Assembly (NCBI GenBank): GCA_963813635.1
Contig: CAWEZO010000008.1
Span: forward strand, 62,001 to 126,000
Source of the DNA: JBBRZM01 sp963813635
GTDB taxonomy: Bacteria; Actinomycetota; Acidimicrobiia; IMCC26256; JBBRZM01
Length of the DNA stretch: 64,000 nucleotides
Direction: 5' to 3'
The notes under the pieces are model-generated. The model did not search any database. It saw only the letters and a list, made by a program, of their open reading frames with translations, and was not told the origin of the DNA. The stretch's first letter is position 1. Every line of letters starts with the position of its first letter. Shown in pieces: positions 26,701 to 34,963 of the stretch. The translations under genes were made by a program, and so were the position numbers.

Positions 26701-28073
26701 TCATCGTCTCGCATCGCGGCCCGTACCGCTTCGCGTTGCAGGCGGACGGCACCTTTCGGGCGGAGCCCGGCGCGGGCGGCATCGCGAGCGCGTTGGCGCC
26801 GCTCGTTCTCGGAACTGGCGACATCACCTGGGTCGCTGCGACAATGAACGACGACGATCGCGCCGCGGTGCGGGAAGGTGCAGCGGTCGTGCATGGCGTC
26901 GACCTCCAGCTGCTCGCACTCGATCCCGAGTTGCACCGCCTGCACTACGACGTCGTCTCGAACGCGACGTTGTGGTTTCTGTTGCACGGCATGTTCGACC
27001 TTCCGCGGCGGCCGCGAATCGACCGTCGGTTCCGGGAGGCGTGGGACGCCTACGTGAGCGTCAATCAGGTGTTCGCCGACCGGGTCGCCGAGTCGGCCCA
27101 ACCCGCGGAGATCGTGCTCGTACAGGACTACCAGCTCGCCCTCGTTCCCGGGATGGTGCTCGCCCGCCGTCCCGATCTACGCGTCGTGTTCTTCATCCAC
27201 ACACCGTTCTGCGGGCCGACCTCCATGCGCGTCCTCCCCGATGACGTCGCCTGGGAGCTGTGCGACTCCATGAGCCGGGTGCGGAGCGGCTTCCATACCA
27301 AGCGATGGGCCCGCAGCTATGAGGCGTCGGCGTCGGCGACGATCGGTTCCGGCTCTCCCGTCGCGCCCGCGTTCAGCGCCCCGCTGGGCATTGATCGTCA
27401 GGCGCTCGACGCGGTCGCATCCTCAGAAGCCGTGCGAGCCGAGGTTGCAGCGCTCGACGAGCTCGTCGGCGACCGGAGCCTCATCCTTCGGTCGGATCGC
27501 ATCGACCCGTCGAAGAACATCGTGCGGGGGTTCCACGCGTACGACGCGCTGCTCGCCGACCAGGCGCAGTGGCGTGAGCGAGTGGTATTCGTGGCCATGC
27601 TCAACGCCTCGCGCCAAGGGCTGGCCGAGTATCTGGCATACCACCAGGAGGTGGAGGACGCCGCGGCGCGTGTCAACGAGCGGTGGGCGACGCGCGACTG
27701 GCAACCAATCGTGCTCGACACCCGCGACAATTACGAGCGCAGCGTCGCGGGACTGACGCGCTACGACGTGCTGCTCGTCAACTCAATGAGCGATGGGCTC
27801 AACCTCGTGGCCAAGGAAGGTCCGGCCGTCAACCGACACAACGGCACTGTCTGCCTCTCGCGAGAGGCCGGCGCATACGAAGAGCTCCATGACGCCGTGA
27901 TGCCGGTGCACCCGTTCGACCTGCAGCAGACCGCAGACGCTTTGCACCAGGCGCTTTCGGCATCGAGCGAGGAACGAGCGGCGCGCGCCGCGGCACTGCG
28001 CGATCTCGCCACGGCGCGCACGTCTCGCGATTGGCTCGACGATCTGGTGCGGGAAGCCGCGCTCACGCGCTGA
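26697..28073 (+). CDS. otsA: Trehalose-6-phosphate synthase-like GT20 transferase
   Basis: A 458-residue GT20 enzyme, expected to make trehalose-6-phosphate from UDP-glucose and glucose-6-phosphate. Conserved active-site positions are recognisable: AGGIASAL near the N-terminus, FFIHTPF (substrate His), RSDRIDPSKN (Arg and Lys for the phosphates) and the acidic pair in DGLNLVAKE. The usual VHDYHLM motif is altered to VQDYQLA, keeping the Asp but replacing both histidines. This is unusual and could reflect another acceptor, as in glucosylglycerol-phosphate synthases. It overlaps treT by 4 bp and is convergent with otsB (11-bp overlap of ends). Confidence 0.82.
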   Translation: MIIVSHRGPYRFALQADGTFRAEPGAGGIASALAPLVLGTGDITWVAATMNDDDRAAVREGAAVVHGVDLQLLALDPELHRLHYDVVSNATLWFLLHGMFDLPRRPRIDRRFREAWDAYVSVNQVFADRVAESAQPAEIVLVQDYQLALVPGMVLARRPDLRVVFFIHTPFCGPTSMRVLPDDVAWELCDSMSRVRSGFHTKRWARSYEASASATIGSGSPVAPAFSAPLGIDRQALDAVASSEAVRAEVAALDELVGDRSLILRSDRIDPSKNIVRGFHAYDALLADQAQWRERVVFVAMLNASRQGLAEYLAYHQEVEDAAARVNERWATRDWQPIVLDTRDNYERSVAGLTRYDVLLVNSMSDGLNLVAKEGPAVNRHNGTVCLSREAGAYEELHDAVMPVHPFDLQQTADALHQALSASSEERAARAAALRDLATARTSRDWLDDLVREAALTR

Positions 28074-28845
28074 GCGCGCCGGCCACCTGATCGAGCAGCG
28101 CCGCCAACCCGAGCGGGCCGTCCACGACGACGTCGGCAGCGTCGAGCACCTCCTTCGGCGCCTCCGGTGAGCTGACCACGATCTTGGCGCCGTGCGCCAG
28201 CGAACCCGCGGCAACAAGTCGATCGATCGCCGCGAACGTGGGGATGTCACCACGATCGTCGCCCGCGAACGCAACCGCGTCGAAACCGGTGGCGAGCATC
28301 TCGACCCCGTCGCCCTTGTCGAGGTCGATCGGTGGCCGGAGCTCGACGGCCATGCGGCCGCGCTGCGGCGCGTCGAATCCAAACTCCTCGTGCAGCCGCT
28401 GGGCTTCGGCGCGCACGTCGGCCTCGCGGCTCGGGTCCTGGCGCCAGTGCAACGTGAGGCTCACGCCTTGCTTGCGTTCGACCAGAAGGCCCGGTAGCGC
28501 CACTTCGGCTTCGTCCGCGGCACGGGCGAACTGGTCGCGCCAGGGCTCGACGCGGTGATCAATGGCGACCCGACCGTCGATCCAGCGCTCGAACCCGTAA
28601 AGCCCGACGTACTCGACTCCGTCGAGTCCCACCTCCCGACGGAGAAACTCGACCGAGCGGCCACTGATCACACCGACCCGCCCGAGCCGTCCGACAAGGC
28701 GAGCGAGCGCGTCCCGGGCCGCCGGTAGGGCGACCGCTGCCGCAGGGTCGTCGACGATCGGCGAGAGCGAGCCGTCGAAGTCGACCAGCACCGCCGCCCG
28801 GGCCGGGTGCTGCGCGAACGGGCGGAGTGCCGGCGGCAGTGTCAT
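28063..28845 (-). CDS. otsB: Trehalose-6-phosphate phosphatase (HAD superfamily)
   Basis: A 260-residue HAD phosphatase. Motif I is DFDGSLSPI near residue 22, motif II is in GVISGRS, and the metal-binding motif IV is GDDRGDIPTF. The cap domain holds the RPPIDLDKGDGVEML segment typical of OtsB. Start ATG 28845. The frame stays open beyond this start but without family similarity. It is convergent with otsA, overlapping its end by 11 bp. In the absence of a GpgP gene it might also dephosphorylate glucosyl-3-phosphoglycerate, but that is speculation. Confidence 0.87.
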   Translation of the reverse strand: MTLPPALRPFAQHPARAAVLVDFDGSLSPIVDDPAAAVALPAARDALARLVGRLGRVGVISGRSVEFLRREVGLDGVEYVGLYGFERWIDGRVAIDHRVEPWRDQFARAADEAEVALPGLLVERKQGVSLTLHWRQDPSREADVRAEAQRLHEEFGFDAPQRGRMAVELRPPIDLDKGDGVEMLATGFDAVAFAGDDRGDIPTFAAIDRLVAAGSLAHGAKIVVSSPEAPKEVLDAADVVVDGPLGLAALLDQVAGALSA

Positions 28846-28898
28846 CGAGGCGTTCTCGGCCCCACGGGCGACGTCACGACCGGGCGCACGAGATGTGA

Positions 28899-29441
28899 CT
28901 ACTTTCCGATGATGACGATGCAGTCGACGTTGTCGGTATTCGGCGGCGGCGGTGTCGGGAAGGCGACGACCTTCGCGGTCGTGCCGACCGCCTTCGCCAG
29001 TGCCTCCGACTCGCGCTCGAATCCCACCTTGCACTCGGCGACGGTACCGGTGCGCGTCTGCGTGTCGGTGGGCGTGAGCGTGTTGTATCCAAGTGCGCGC
29101 AGCTGATTGGTCTTTGTCTTCGCCGCGCCCGTGACCCCCGAGCCGTTGAGCACCAGCACGCGAACTTGCGCCGGCGGCTTCACGGGTCCTGCGTTGGCAG
29201 CCGTCGTCGGCGGAGCAGCGGTGGTGCTGCTGGCGGCCTTTGTCGTCGACGTTGCTCCCGCCTTGGCCCCGCCCGACTTGGCCGGGCCGCTCGAACCGTT
29301 GTCGACGACTTGTAGGAGCAGGATGCCGACGATGACGGCCAGGCCGATGAGCAGGGCACCACGGAGCGCCGAAAACGCGACGGATTTCTGGAAATGGGCC
29401 CCGTTGCGTGGCGTTGGACGTGGAAAGGCGGCCTCGGTCAT
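28899..29441 (-). CDS. Membrane-anchored LytR_C-domain protein
   Basis: A 180-residue protein with a cytoplasmic N-terminus, one transmembrane segment (about residues 28-48, ALLIGLAVIVGILLL), a Thr/Ala/Pro-rich extracellular linker and a C-terminal LytR_C domain (VRVLVLNGSGVTGAA ... VDCIVIIGK). The gene order DUF3263-LytR_C is also found in Mycobacterium tuberculosis (Rv0430-Rv0431, from memory), where the LytR_C protein was linked to vesicle formation. Here it overlaps the DUF3263 gene by four bases. Confidence 0.82.
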   Translation of the reverse strand: MTEAAFPRPTPRNGAHFQKSVAFSALRGALLIGLAVIVGILLLQVVDNGSSGPAKSGGAKAGATSTTKAASSTTAAPPTTAANAGPVKPPAQVRVLVLNGSGVTGAAKTKTNQLRALGYNTLTPTDTQTRTGTVAECKVGFERESEALAKAVGTTAKVVAFPTPPPPNTDNVDCIVIIGK

Positions 29442-29695
29442 CGTGATCCGGGATCGGCTCGACGGCCTTCGATGCGGTGCCGGCGGCGCCGCTCACGGTC
29501 GCGCTGCAAGCGCTTCACTGTGAGCGGGTCGTGCGCGAACGCGGCCGGCTCATTGAGCAGCGCGGTGAGCAGCCGGTAGTACCTGGTGCTGGAGAGTCCG
29601 AACCGTTCACGAATCGCCTCCTCCTTCGAGCCGGGCACACGCCACCATGCCTGTTCGAACTCGAGAATGCCACGTTCCTGCTCGGAGAGCTCCAT
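29438..29695 (-). CDS. DUF3263 protein
   Basis: An 85-residue basic protein of the DUF3263 family, recognised by EQAWWRVPGSKEEAIRERFG, STRYYRLLTALL, EPAAFAHDPLTVKRL and an Arg-rich tail. The helical RFGLSSTRYYRLL core looks like a helix-turn-helix, so DNA binding is plausible. ATG 29695 is chosen because AAGGA lies about 10 bp upstream; ATG 29737 in the same frame is an alternative that adds 14 residues. It is followed by the LytR_C gene with ATGA overlap. A repeated sequence (29759-29772) lies upstream. Confidence 0.8.
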   Translation of the reverse strand: MELSEQERGILEFEQAWWRVPGSKEEAIRERFGLSSTRYYRLLTALLNEPAAFAHDPLTVKRLQRDRERRRRHRIEGRRADPGSR

Positions 29696-29758
29696 CGACA
29701 GACGATCCTTGTTGCTCCACTGGCGCGGGTCAAGCATTGTCGCCGTCCGCGCTCCTCG

Positions 29759-29772
29759 TTCTTGCGTCAACA
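29759..29772 (+). repeat. 14-bp sequence shared with 24.3 kb
   Basis: TTCTTGCGTCAACA also occurs on the minus strand at 24324-24337, as the right arm and part of the loop of the hairpin there. Both lie in non-coding DNA. A few bases on, both contain TGTCA. Too few copies are present to define a family. Confidence 0.45.
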
Positions 29773-29847
29773 ACTGTCGTGTCATGACCATTTCTGACGC
29801 TGAGCCGGCGGGTATCCCGACGGCGCAGGGAGCGCGATCGGGAACTG

Positions 29848-29920
29848 AGCCGGGTGTCGGATTCGAACCGACGACATCTTCTTTACAAGAGAAGTGCTCT
29901 GCCAACTGAGCTAACCCGGC
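29848..29920 (-). tRNA. tRNA-Thr (anticodon TGT)
   Basis: The minus strand folds as a standard cloverleaf: acceptor GCCGGGT with ACCCGGC, D-arm GCTCAGTTGGCAGAGC, anticodon stem CTTCT/AGAAG around loop CTTGTAA (anticodon TGT, reading ACA), variable loop ATGTC and T-arm GTCGGTTCGAATCCGAC. The discriminator base is T. CCA is not encoded. Confidence 0.95.
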
Positions 29921-29932
29921 GGTGCGACAACG

Positions 29933-30730
29933 CTACCCGCGCCGACGTCGCGCGACCTCGAAGCAGGCAACCGCAGCCGCGGCGGACACGTTGAGTGACG
30001 TGAGCGACCCGAACATCGGGATGCCGGCGAGCACGTCGCAGCGCTCGCGTGCGAGCCGGGAGATGCCACGGCCCTCGGCGCCGAGCACGAGCATGAGTGC
30101 GCGGTCGGCGACGTTGAGATCGAAGAGCGACGTGTCGCCGGTCGCGTCGAGGCCGACTGTCCACACGCCGGCGCGCGCAGCGCGGTCGAGCACTGCCGGA
30201 ATCCCGGCGACGCTCACGACCGGCAGGTATTCCAGCGCACCGGCCGCGGCCTTCGCGACGGTTGGGGTCAGCCGCGCGCTGCGGTGGCGCGGCACGACAA
30301 TGCCGGTTGCACCGGCGAGCTCAGCCGTTCGCATCACCGCGCCGAGGTTCTGCGGATCGGTGACACCGTCGACTCCGACGAGGAATGCCTCGGGATCCGC
30401 GAGCAGTGCGTCGATGTCGCCGAATTGCAGCGGGTCGGCGAACGCGACGACGCCCTGGGGTGAGTCGGTGCGGGCGAGCTCGGCGACGCGGGCCGGCGCG
30501 ACCCAACGCACCTCCGCCCCGGTGATGTCCGCGAGCGCGACCAGCTCGTCGAGCGCATCACCACCGGTGGCCAGCCACAGCGTGCGCACCCGCCGCCGAC
30601 CGGCCACGAGGAGCTCCCGTACCGCGCGGCGACCTTCGACCTGACCGCCCGGCGACGCACCATCGTCGGGCGCCGGGGCGCCGCGGCGCTCGGGCCGTTG
30701 GCGGCCACCGTCCGGCCTGCGACGGCTCAT
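29933..30730 (-). CDS. rlmB: 23S rRNA (guanosine-2'-O-)-methyltransferase, TrmH/RlmB family
   Basis: A 265-residue SPOUT methyltransferase using S-adenosylmethionine. A disordered Arg/Pro-rich N-tail (about 30 residues) precedes the substrate-binding domain (GRRAVRELLVAGRR). The trefoil-knot domain follows with DPQNLGAVMRTAELAGA, MLVLGAEGRGISRLA and the SLNVSAAAAVACFE knot motif. It overlaps cysS by four bases, an arrangement conserved in actinobacteria where the pair shares a transcript. The exact modified nucleotide (G2251 in E. coli) is assumed from the family. Confidence 0.9.
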   Translation of the reverse strand: MSRRRPDGGRQRPERRGAPAPDDGASPGGQVEGRRAVRELLVAGRRRVRTLWLATGGDALDELVALADITGAEVRWVAPARVAELARTDSPQGVVAFADPLQFGDIDALLADPEAFLVGVDGVTDPQNLGAVMRTAELAGATGIVVPRHRSARLTPTVAKAAAGALEYLPVVSVAGIPAVLDRAARAGVWTVGLDATGDTSLFDLNVADRALMLVLGAEGRGISRLARERCDVLAGIPMFGSLTSLNVSAAAAVACFEVARRRRG

Positions 30731-32097
30731 CGGTGCCAGATCGTGCCGGTCGGCGTGTCTTCGAGCGCCACGCCCTGTCGAGCCAGCTCATCGCGGACGC
30801 GATCCGCAGCTGCGAAATCACCGGCGCGCCGCGCCGCGTCACGCTCGCTGACCAGCGCGTCGACGTCGGCGTCGTTGTCATTGCCGGCGCCGTCGTCGAG
30901 CTCGAGGCCGAGCACTGCAGCGAGCGCCTTGACCGTCGCGACGAGTGACGCGGCTCGCGCCGCGTCACCGCTGTCGATCGCCGCGTTCGCGTTGCGCACC
31001 GCCTCGAAGATCACCGCGACTGCGGCCGGCGTGCCGAAGTCGTCGTCCATCGCGTCGCGGAATGCCTGCACCGCGCCGCTGTCGAGCGCGTCGGAGTCAT
31101 CGAAGCCCGCAGCGCGGGCTCGCCGGAGCAATGCATCGAGACCGTCGAGCGCCCGCGACGCCGCTTCGAGCTCGTCGGCTCCGAGCTCGGTCGGTGATCG
31201 GTAGTGCGTCTGCAGAACGCGGAGGCGGAACGCACGCGAGCCGTGCGCGTCGAGCGCGTCGGCGAGCATGGTGTAGTTCCCGAGCGACTTCGCCATCTTC
31301 TCCCCACCGACCGTCACCATCGCGCTGTGCAACCAGTGACGCGCGAAGTGGTGGCCCGCGGCTTCGGCCTGCGCGCGCTCGTTTTCGTGATGCGGGAACA
31401 CGAGGTCGTCTCCACCACCATGAATGTCGAACTGCTCGCCGAGGATCTGCAGCGACATCGCGGTGCATTCGATGTGCCAACCCGGACGCCCCGGGCCCCA
31501 CGGTGAATCCCATGCGGGCTCACCCGGCTTCGCCGTCTTCCACAGCGCGAAGTCGACCGGGCTGCGCTTCCGCTCCGCGACGGCGACGCGCGCGCCGGCC
31601 GCATCGACGAGGTCGGCGAGCTTGCGATGCGACAGCGCCCCGTAGCCTTCGTAGGTCTCCACCGCGAAGTACACGTCGTCGCCTTCGATGACATACGCGT
31701 GGCCGCTGGCGACGAGCTCCGCGATCAGCTCCAGCATGGGCCCGATGAACGCCGTCGCGTACGGCGTCTCGTCGGGCCGGCGCACACCGAGCCGGTCGAT
31801 CTGGTCCCAGTAGGCCGCCGCAAAACGCTCCGCGACGTCGGTCTCGGTCGATCCTTCGGCGGCAGCCCGGGCGATGATCCGGTCCTCGACGTCGGTGACG
31901 TTGCTGACATGTGTGACCTCGAGCCCCGACCATTCGAGGTAGCGGCGCATCATGTCGAACGCGAGCGCGGTGCGGCCGTGACCGAGATGCGGTACGTCGT
32001 ACACTGTCGGACCGCACACGTACATCGACACCCTGCCGGGCACCCGGGGCTCGAACTCGACCTTGCGGCCGGCCATGGTGTCGTGGATGCGCAGCAC
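30727..32097 (-). CDS. cysS: Cysteinyl-tRNA synthetase
   Basis: A 456-residue class I synthetase. The zinc/cysteine-binding C28 is in YVCGPTVYD. The HIGH signature is PHLGH (residues 36-40), GWHIECTAM and HHENERAQAEA supply further zinc ligands, and the KMSKS loop is KMAKS. C-terminal helices (ALVSERDAARRAGDFAAADRVRDEL) form the anticodon-stem domain. Length and motifs distinguish it from the mycothiol ligase MshC, which is shorter and lacks this domain. It starts 60 bp after ispF and overlaps rlmB. Confidence 0.95.
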   Translation of the reverse strand: MLRIHDTMAGRKVEFEPRVPGRVSMYVCGPTVYDVPHLGHGRTALAFDMMRRYLEWSGLEVTHVSNVTDVEDRIIARAAAEGSTETDVAERFAAAYWDQIDRLGVRRPDETPYATAFIGPMLELIAELVASGHAYVIEGDDVYFAVETYEGYGALSHRKLADLVDAAGARVAVAERKRSPVDFALWKTAKPGEPAWDSPWGPGRPGWHIECTAMSLQILGEQFDIHGGGDDLVFPHHENERAQAEAAGHHFARHWLHSAMVTVGGEKMAKSLGNYTMLADALDAHGSRAFRLRVLQTHYRSPTELGADELEAASRALDGLDALLRRARAAGFDDSDALDSGAVQAFRDAMDDDFGTPAAVAVIFEAVRNANAAIDSGDAARAASLVATVKALAAVLGLELDDGAGNDNDADVDALVSERDAARRAGDFAAADRVRDELARQGVALEDTPTGTIWHR

Positions 32098-32157
32098 CGC
32101 GAGGAGGCTACCGGCGGTCCGACGCGACGCGAGTCGGATTGGCGAGCCGCACGCGTA

Positions 32158-32652
32158 TCAGGCTCGGTCGAGCAGCGCGACCGCCCACACGGCGATGCCC
32201 TCGGCGCGTCCGACGGCACCGACACCCTCACCACGCTTTGGCTTCACCGACACGTGCACACCCGCGCCGCTCGGCTCCCGCGCCGGGCTGAGCGCGTCGG
32301 CCAGATTGACAGCCATCGCGTCGAGATGGGGCGCGAGCCGCGGCTGTTCGGCCGCGATGACGACGTCGACGTTGGCGACCCACCACCCCGTCCCTGCCAC
32401 CTTGGCCGCGACCTCACGTATCAAGGCGATCGACGACGCGCCGCTGTAGCGCTCGTCGTCATCGGGAAACAGCGCACCGAGATCGGGCAGCCCGGCCGGA
32501 CCGAGGATCGCGTCGGCAACGGCGTGCGCGACGGCATCGGCGTCGGAGTGGCCCAGCAAACCGCGGCCCTCGATCGAAACGCCACCCAGCACCAGCGGAC
32601 CATCGCCGCCGAACGCGTGCACGTCGTAACCGAGCCCGACGCGTGTGCTCAT
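32158..32652 (-). CDS. ispF: 2-C-methyl-D-erythritol 2,4-cyclodiphosphate synthase
   Basis: A 164-residue IspF of the non-mevalonate isoprenoid pathway. Zinc ligands are D10 and H12 (GYDVHAF) and the His of LLGHSDADAVAHAVADA. The nucleotide-binding NVDVVIAAEQPRL and the C-terminal GVGAVGRAEGIAV match the family. It overlaps ispD by four bases (ATGA), so the two successive-pathway enzymes are co-translated. Confidence 0.95.
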   Translation of the reverse strand: MSTRVGLGYDVHAFGGDGPLVLGGVSIEGRGLLGHSDADAVAHAVADAILGPAGLPDLGALFPDDDERYSGASSIALIREVAAKVAGTGWWVANVDVVIAAEQPRLAPHLDAMAVNLADALSPAREPSGAGVHVSVKPKRGEGVGAVGRAEGIAVWAVALLDRA

Positions 32653-33293
32653 GCCGGTACCTGCCCCGCGACGAGCAGCGCCGATGCGACGACGAGGTCG
32701 TCAGCTGTCGTGATCTTCACGTTCGTGTGCTCGCCCGGCACGATCACCACGGCGCCACCGAGCGTCTCCACGAGTGCAGCATCATCACTCGCTTCGCGAT
32801 TGTTCGCGTGGGCGTCACGCAGCATCGACGCGCGGAACGCCTGCGGTGTCTGCACCGCGACCAGCTCGTCACGCGGAATCGTCGCGATCACGCGCTGCCC
32901 GTCGACCTGCTTGATCGTGTCGCTCACTCGCAGCGCCGGAACCGCCGCGTCGGCCCCACCGCGCACAGCCTTCACGACAGCGGCGAAGAGACGACGGCTC
33001 GCGAGCGGTCGGGCCGCGTCGTGCACGACGATCACGTCGGCTTCGGCCGGGATACACGTCAGCCCTGCCCGTACAGAGTCCGACCTGGTGACGCCACCGG
33101 CCACGGTGGTTTTGACTGGGGGGCCGTCCCAATTGATGTCCGGTGGAAGCACGAGAACAACGCGATCGCACGTCGCGACAGCTGTGCTGACTGCCCGATC
33201 AACCAGACGTGACTCGCCGAGCAGCTCGAACTGCTTCGGGCTCCCGAAGCGCTCGCCCCGGCCGCCGGCGACGACGATGCCCCAGACGCTCAT
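32649..33293 (-). CDS. ispD: 2-C-methyl-D-erythritol 4-phosphate cytidylyltransferase
   Basis: A 214-residue nucleotidyltransferase forming CDP-methylerythritol. Signature AGGRGERFGSPKQF (CTP loop) near residue 9, the VHDAARPL metal-site strand, and the VQTPQAFRASML and SDDAALVE segments are all present. It follows carD (18 bp) and overlaps ispF, the order carD-ispD-ispF-cysS-rlmB being the usual actinobacterial arrangement. These genes feed isoprenoid precursors to polyprenyl synthases such as the one at 42 kb. Confidence 0.95.
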   Translation of the reverse strand: MSVWGIVVAGGRGERFGSPKQFELLGESRLVDRAVSTAVATCDRVVLVLPPDINWDGPPVKTTVAGGVTRSDSVRAGLTCIPAEADVIVVHDAARPLASRRLFAAVVKAVRGGADAAVPALRVSDTIKQVDGQRVIATIPRDELVAVQTPQAFRASMLRDAHANNREASDDAALVETLGGAVVIVPGEHTNVKITTADDLVVASALLVAGQVPA

Positions 33294-33311
33294 ACGGCAC
33301 GGAGACGGCGG

Positions 33312-33800
33312 CTAGCTCTTGCCCGCCAGCACTTCGTCGAGCTTCGCCTCCGCGGCCTCCTCGTCGACACCGATGGCGAAGGTGAGCTCCGAGACCAGGA
33401 TCTGGCGCGCTCGAGCGAGCATGCGCTTCTCGCCGGCGGAGAGGCCCTTGTCCTTCTCACGGATCGACAGGTTTCTCACGACTTCGGCGACCTGATAGAT
33501 GTCGCCGCTCTTCAGCTTCTCGACGTGGTTCTTGAAGCGGCGCGACCAGTTGGTGGGCATGCGGGCCTCCTTCTTGCGGAGGACGGCAAACACCTCTTCG
33601 ACCTCCTCGTCGTTGATCACGTCGCGGAGCCCGATCTCTTCGGCGTTGTCGGCCGGCACCATCAGCGTGAGATCGCCGTACGCCAGGCGCAGCACGAGGT
33701 AGTCGCGCTTCTCGCCGAACACGTCCTTCTTCTCCCGCTTCTCGATCGTCGCGGCGCCATGGTGCGGGTAAACGACCTTGTCACCGACGTCGAACGTCAT
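33312..33800 (-). CDS. carD: CarD-family RNA polymerase-binding transcription factor
   Basis: A 162-residue CarD. It binds the RNA polymerase beta subunit through its N-terminal Tudor-like RID domain (FDVGDKVVYPHHGAATI, DYLVLRLAYGDLTLMVP) and stabilises open promoter complexes through its helical C-terminal domain, where the conserved Trp lies in PTNWSRRFK. Start ATG 33800 has a GAGGAG site 8 bp upstream; the longer open frame lacks similarity. It heads the carD-ispD-ispF cluster and is divergent from the Crp/Fnr gene. Confidence 0.95.
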   Translation of the reverse strand: MTFDVGDKVVYPHHGAATIEKREKKDVFGEKRDYLVLRLAYGDLTLMVPADNAEEIGLRDVINDEEVEEVFAVLRKKEARMPTNWSRRFKNHVEKLKSGDIYQVAEVVRNLSIREKDKGLSAGEKRMLARARQILVSELTFAIGVDEEAAEAKLDEVLAGKS

Positions 33801-33954
33801 GCAATGCTCCTCGCGGGGTCGCCGCTGAACGCGGCGCAAACACCAATGATACCAAAGTCCCCGCGGTCGGCCTCCAAGCGCGACTGTTGCATTCGGGACG
33901 GCCGGCTCCGCTCGCCGCTACGCTGTGCCGCCCGCACGCAGGAGCTGCCGACCC

Positions 33955-34621
33955 GTGCCCGAACGCCGACTTCTCGACACGACCGAGCTCTTCGCCGCCC
34001 TTCCCGAGCGTGTGTTGACAGCGCTGCGCGAGCGGGCCGAGCTCCGCACGTATCCGCGCAACGCTCTGCTCTTCAGCCAAGGTGACCCGTCGACAGAATT
34101 GTTCGTGGTGCACGAAGGACGCATCGCAATCGCGACGCGCTCACCCGACGGGCGCGCCTCGGTCGTCGCGGTGTTGGAGCAGGGCGGATTGTTCGGTGAG
34201 CTGGGCCTCTTCGACGACGTCCCGAGGTCAGCCGACGCCCGCGCCCTCACCGACGCGCAGGTCGTCGTGTTGGAGTTCACGCCGGTGCGGGCAGTGCTCG
34301 AGGCGAACCCCGAGCTCCTCTGGATCATCGTGCGCCTGCTGGCCCGGCGCCTCCGCGCGACCGACGAGGCGCTCGCCGACGCGGTCTTCCTCGACGTGCC
34401 CGCGCGCGTCGCCAAGCGCCTGCTCGAGCTCGCCGGCGGCGCCGCCGAGTTCACCCTTCCCGTCACGCAGGAGGAGCTCGCGGCGATGGTCGGCGCGTCG
34501 CGGCGAACGCGTCAACAAGGCGCTCGCGATCTTCACCCGCCTCGGGTGGATCGAGGTCGAAGGCCGAAACCACTACCGCTTCCTCGACCGCAAGGCGCTC
34601 GACGACCGCGCCAATCTCTAA
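33955..34621 (+). CDS. Crp/Fnr-family transcriptional regulator, frameshifted
   Basis: A regulator of about 221 residues with an N-terminal cyclic-nucleotide-binding fold (ELFAALPERVLTAL, FSQGDPSTELFVVHEGRIAI, GGLFGELGLFDD) and a C-terminal winged helix (VTQEELAAMVGAS, ERVNKALAIFTRLGWIEVEG). The cAMP-contact region FGELGLFDDVPRSADARAL has the FGE-L and R-A positions of cAMP-binding members, so this is probably a Crp homologue (GlxR-like). No FNR cysteines are present. A +1 shift at about 34502 splits the recognition helix: MVGASR continues as ERVNKAL. Start GTG 33955 has AGGAG upstream. Confidence 0.87.
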
Positions 34622-34655
34622 CCCCGCCTTCTCGACCGCTGACGCGGCAGCGCAT

Positions 34656-34909
34656 CCGCCTCCCTAGCGAGGGGCGATGGGCGATGCTCCGCACCGTAGG
34701 CCCGTCCGGTCGAGACCCATCCCGAAGGGACGCGTTCGGCCGGAGGCCGGACGCGCCGGGGCTCGGCCGGAGAAGCGGCACCGTACCCGCCTCCCTGGCG
34801 AGGGGCGATGGGCGATGCTCCGCACCGTAGGCCCGCCCGGTCGAGACCCATCCCGAAGGGACGCGTTCGGCCGGAGGCCGGACGCGCCGGGGCTCGGCCG
34901 GAGAAGCGG
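34656..34909. repeat. Near-perfect tandem duplication of a 131-bp unit
   Basis: Copy 1 (34656-34778) and copy 2 (34787-34909) are 123 bp each and differ at only two positions (CTAGCG/CTGGCG and CCCGTCC/CCCGCCC), separated by 8 bp, so the period is 131 bp. Each contains internal dyads such as GGCCGGAGGCCGG. The unit is not a multiple of three and lies between the Crp/Fnr stop and the dienelactone hydrolase 3' end, so it is best seen as a recently duplicated intergenic element. The 342-bp stretch 34622-34963 otherwise holds nothing that I recognise. Confidence 0.9.
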
Positions 34910-34963
34910 GCCTTGTGCGGAGCAACGGCCGTCGCCCCTGGCTACGCGCCGCTCTCGCGTCGC

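Noticed and set aside
34656..34909. The tandem repeat as a CRISPR array
   Set aside because: Only two long units with an 8-bp spacer, no 28-37 bp repeats and no cas genes.
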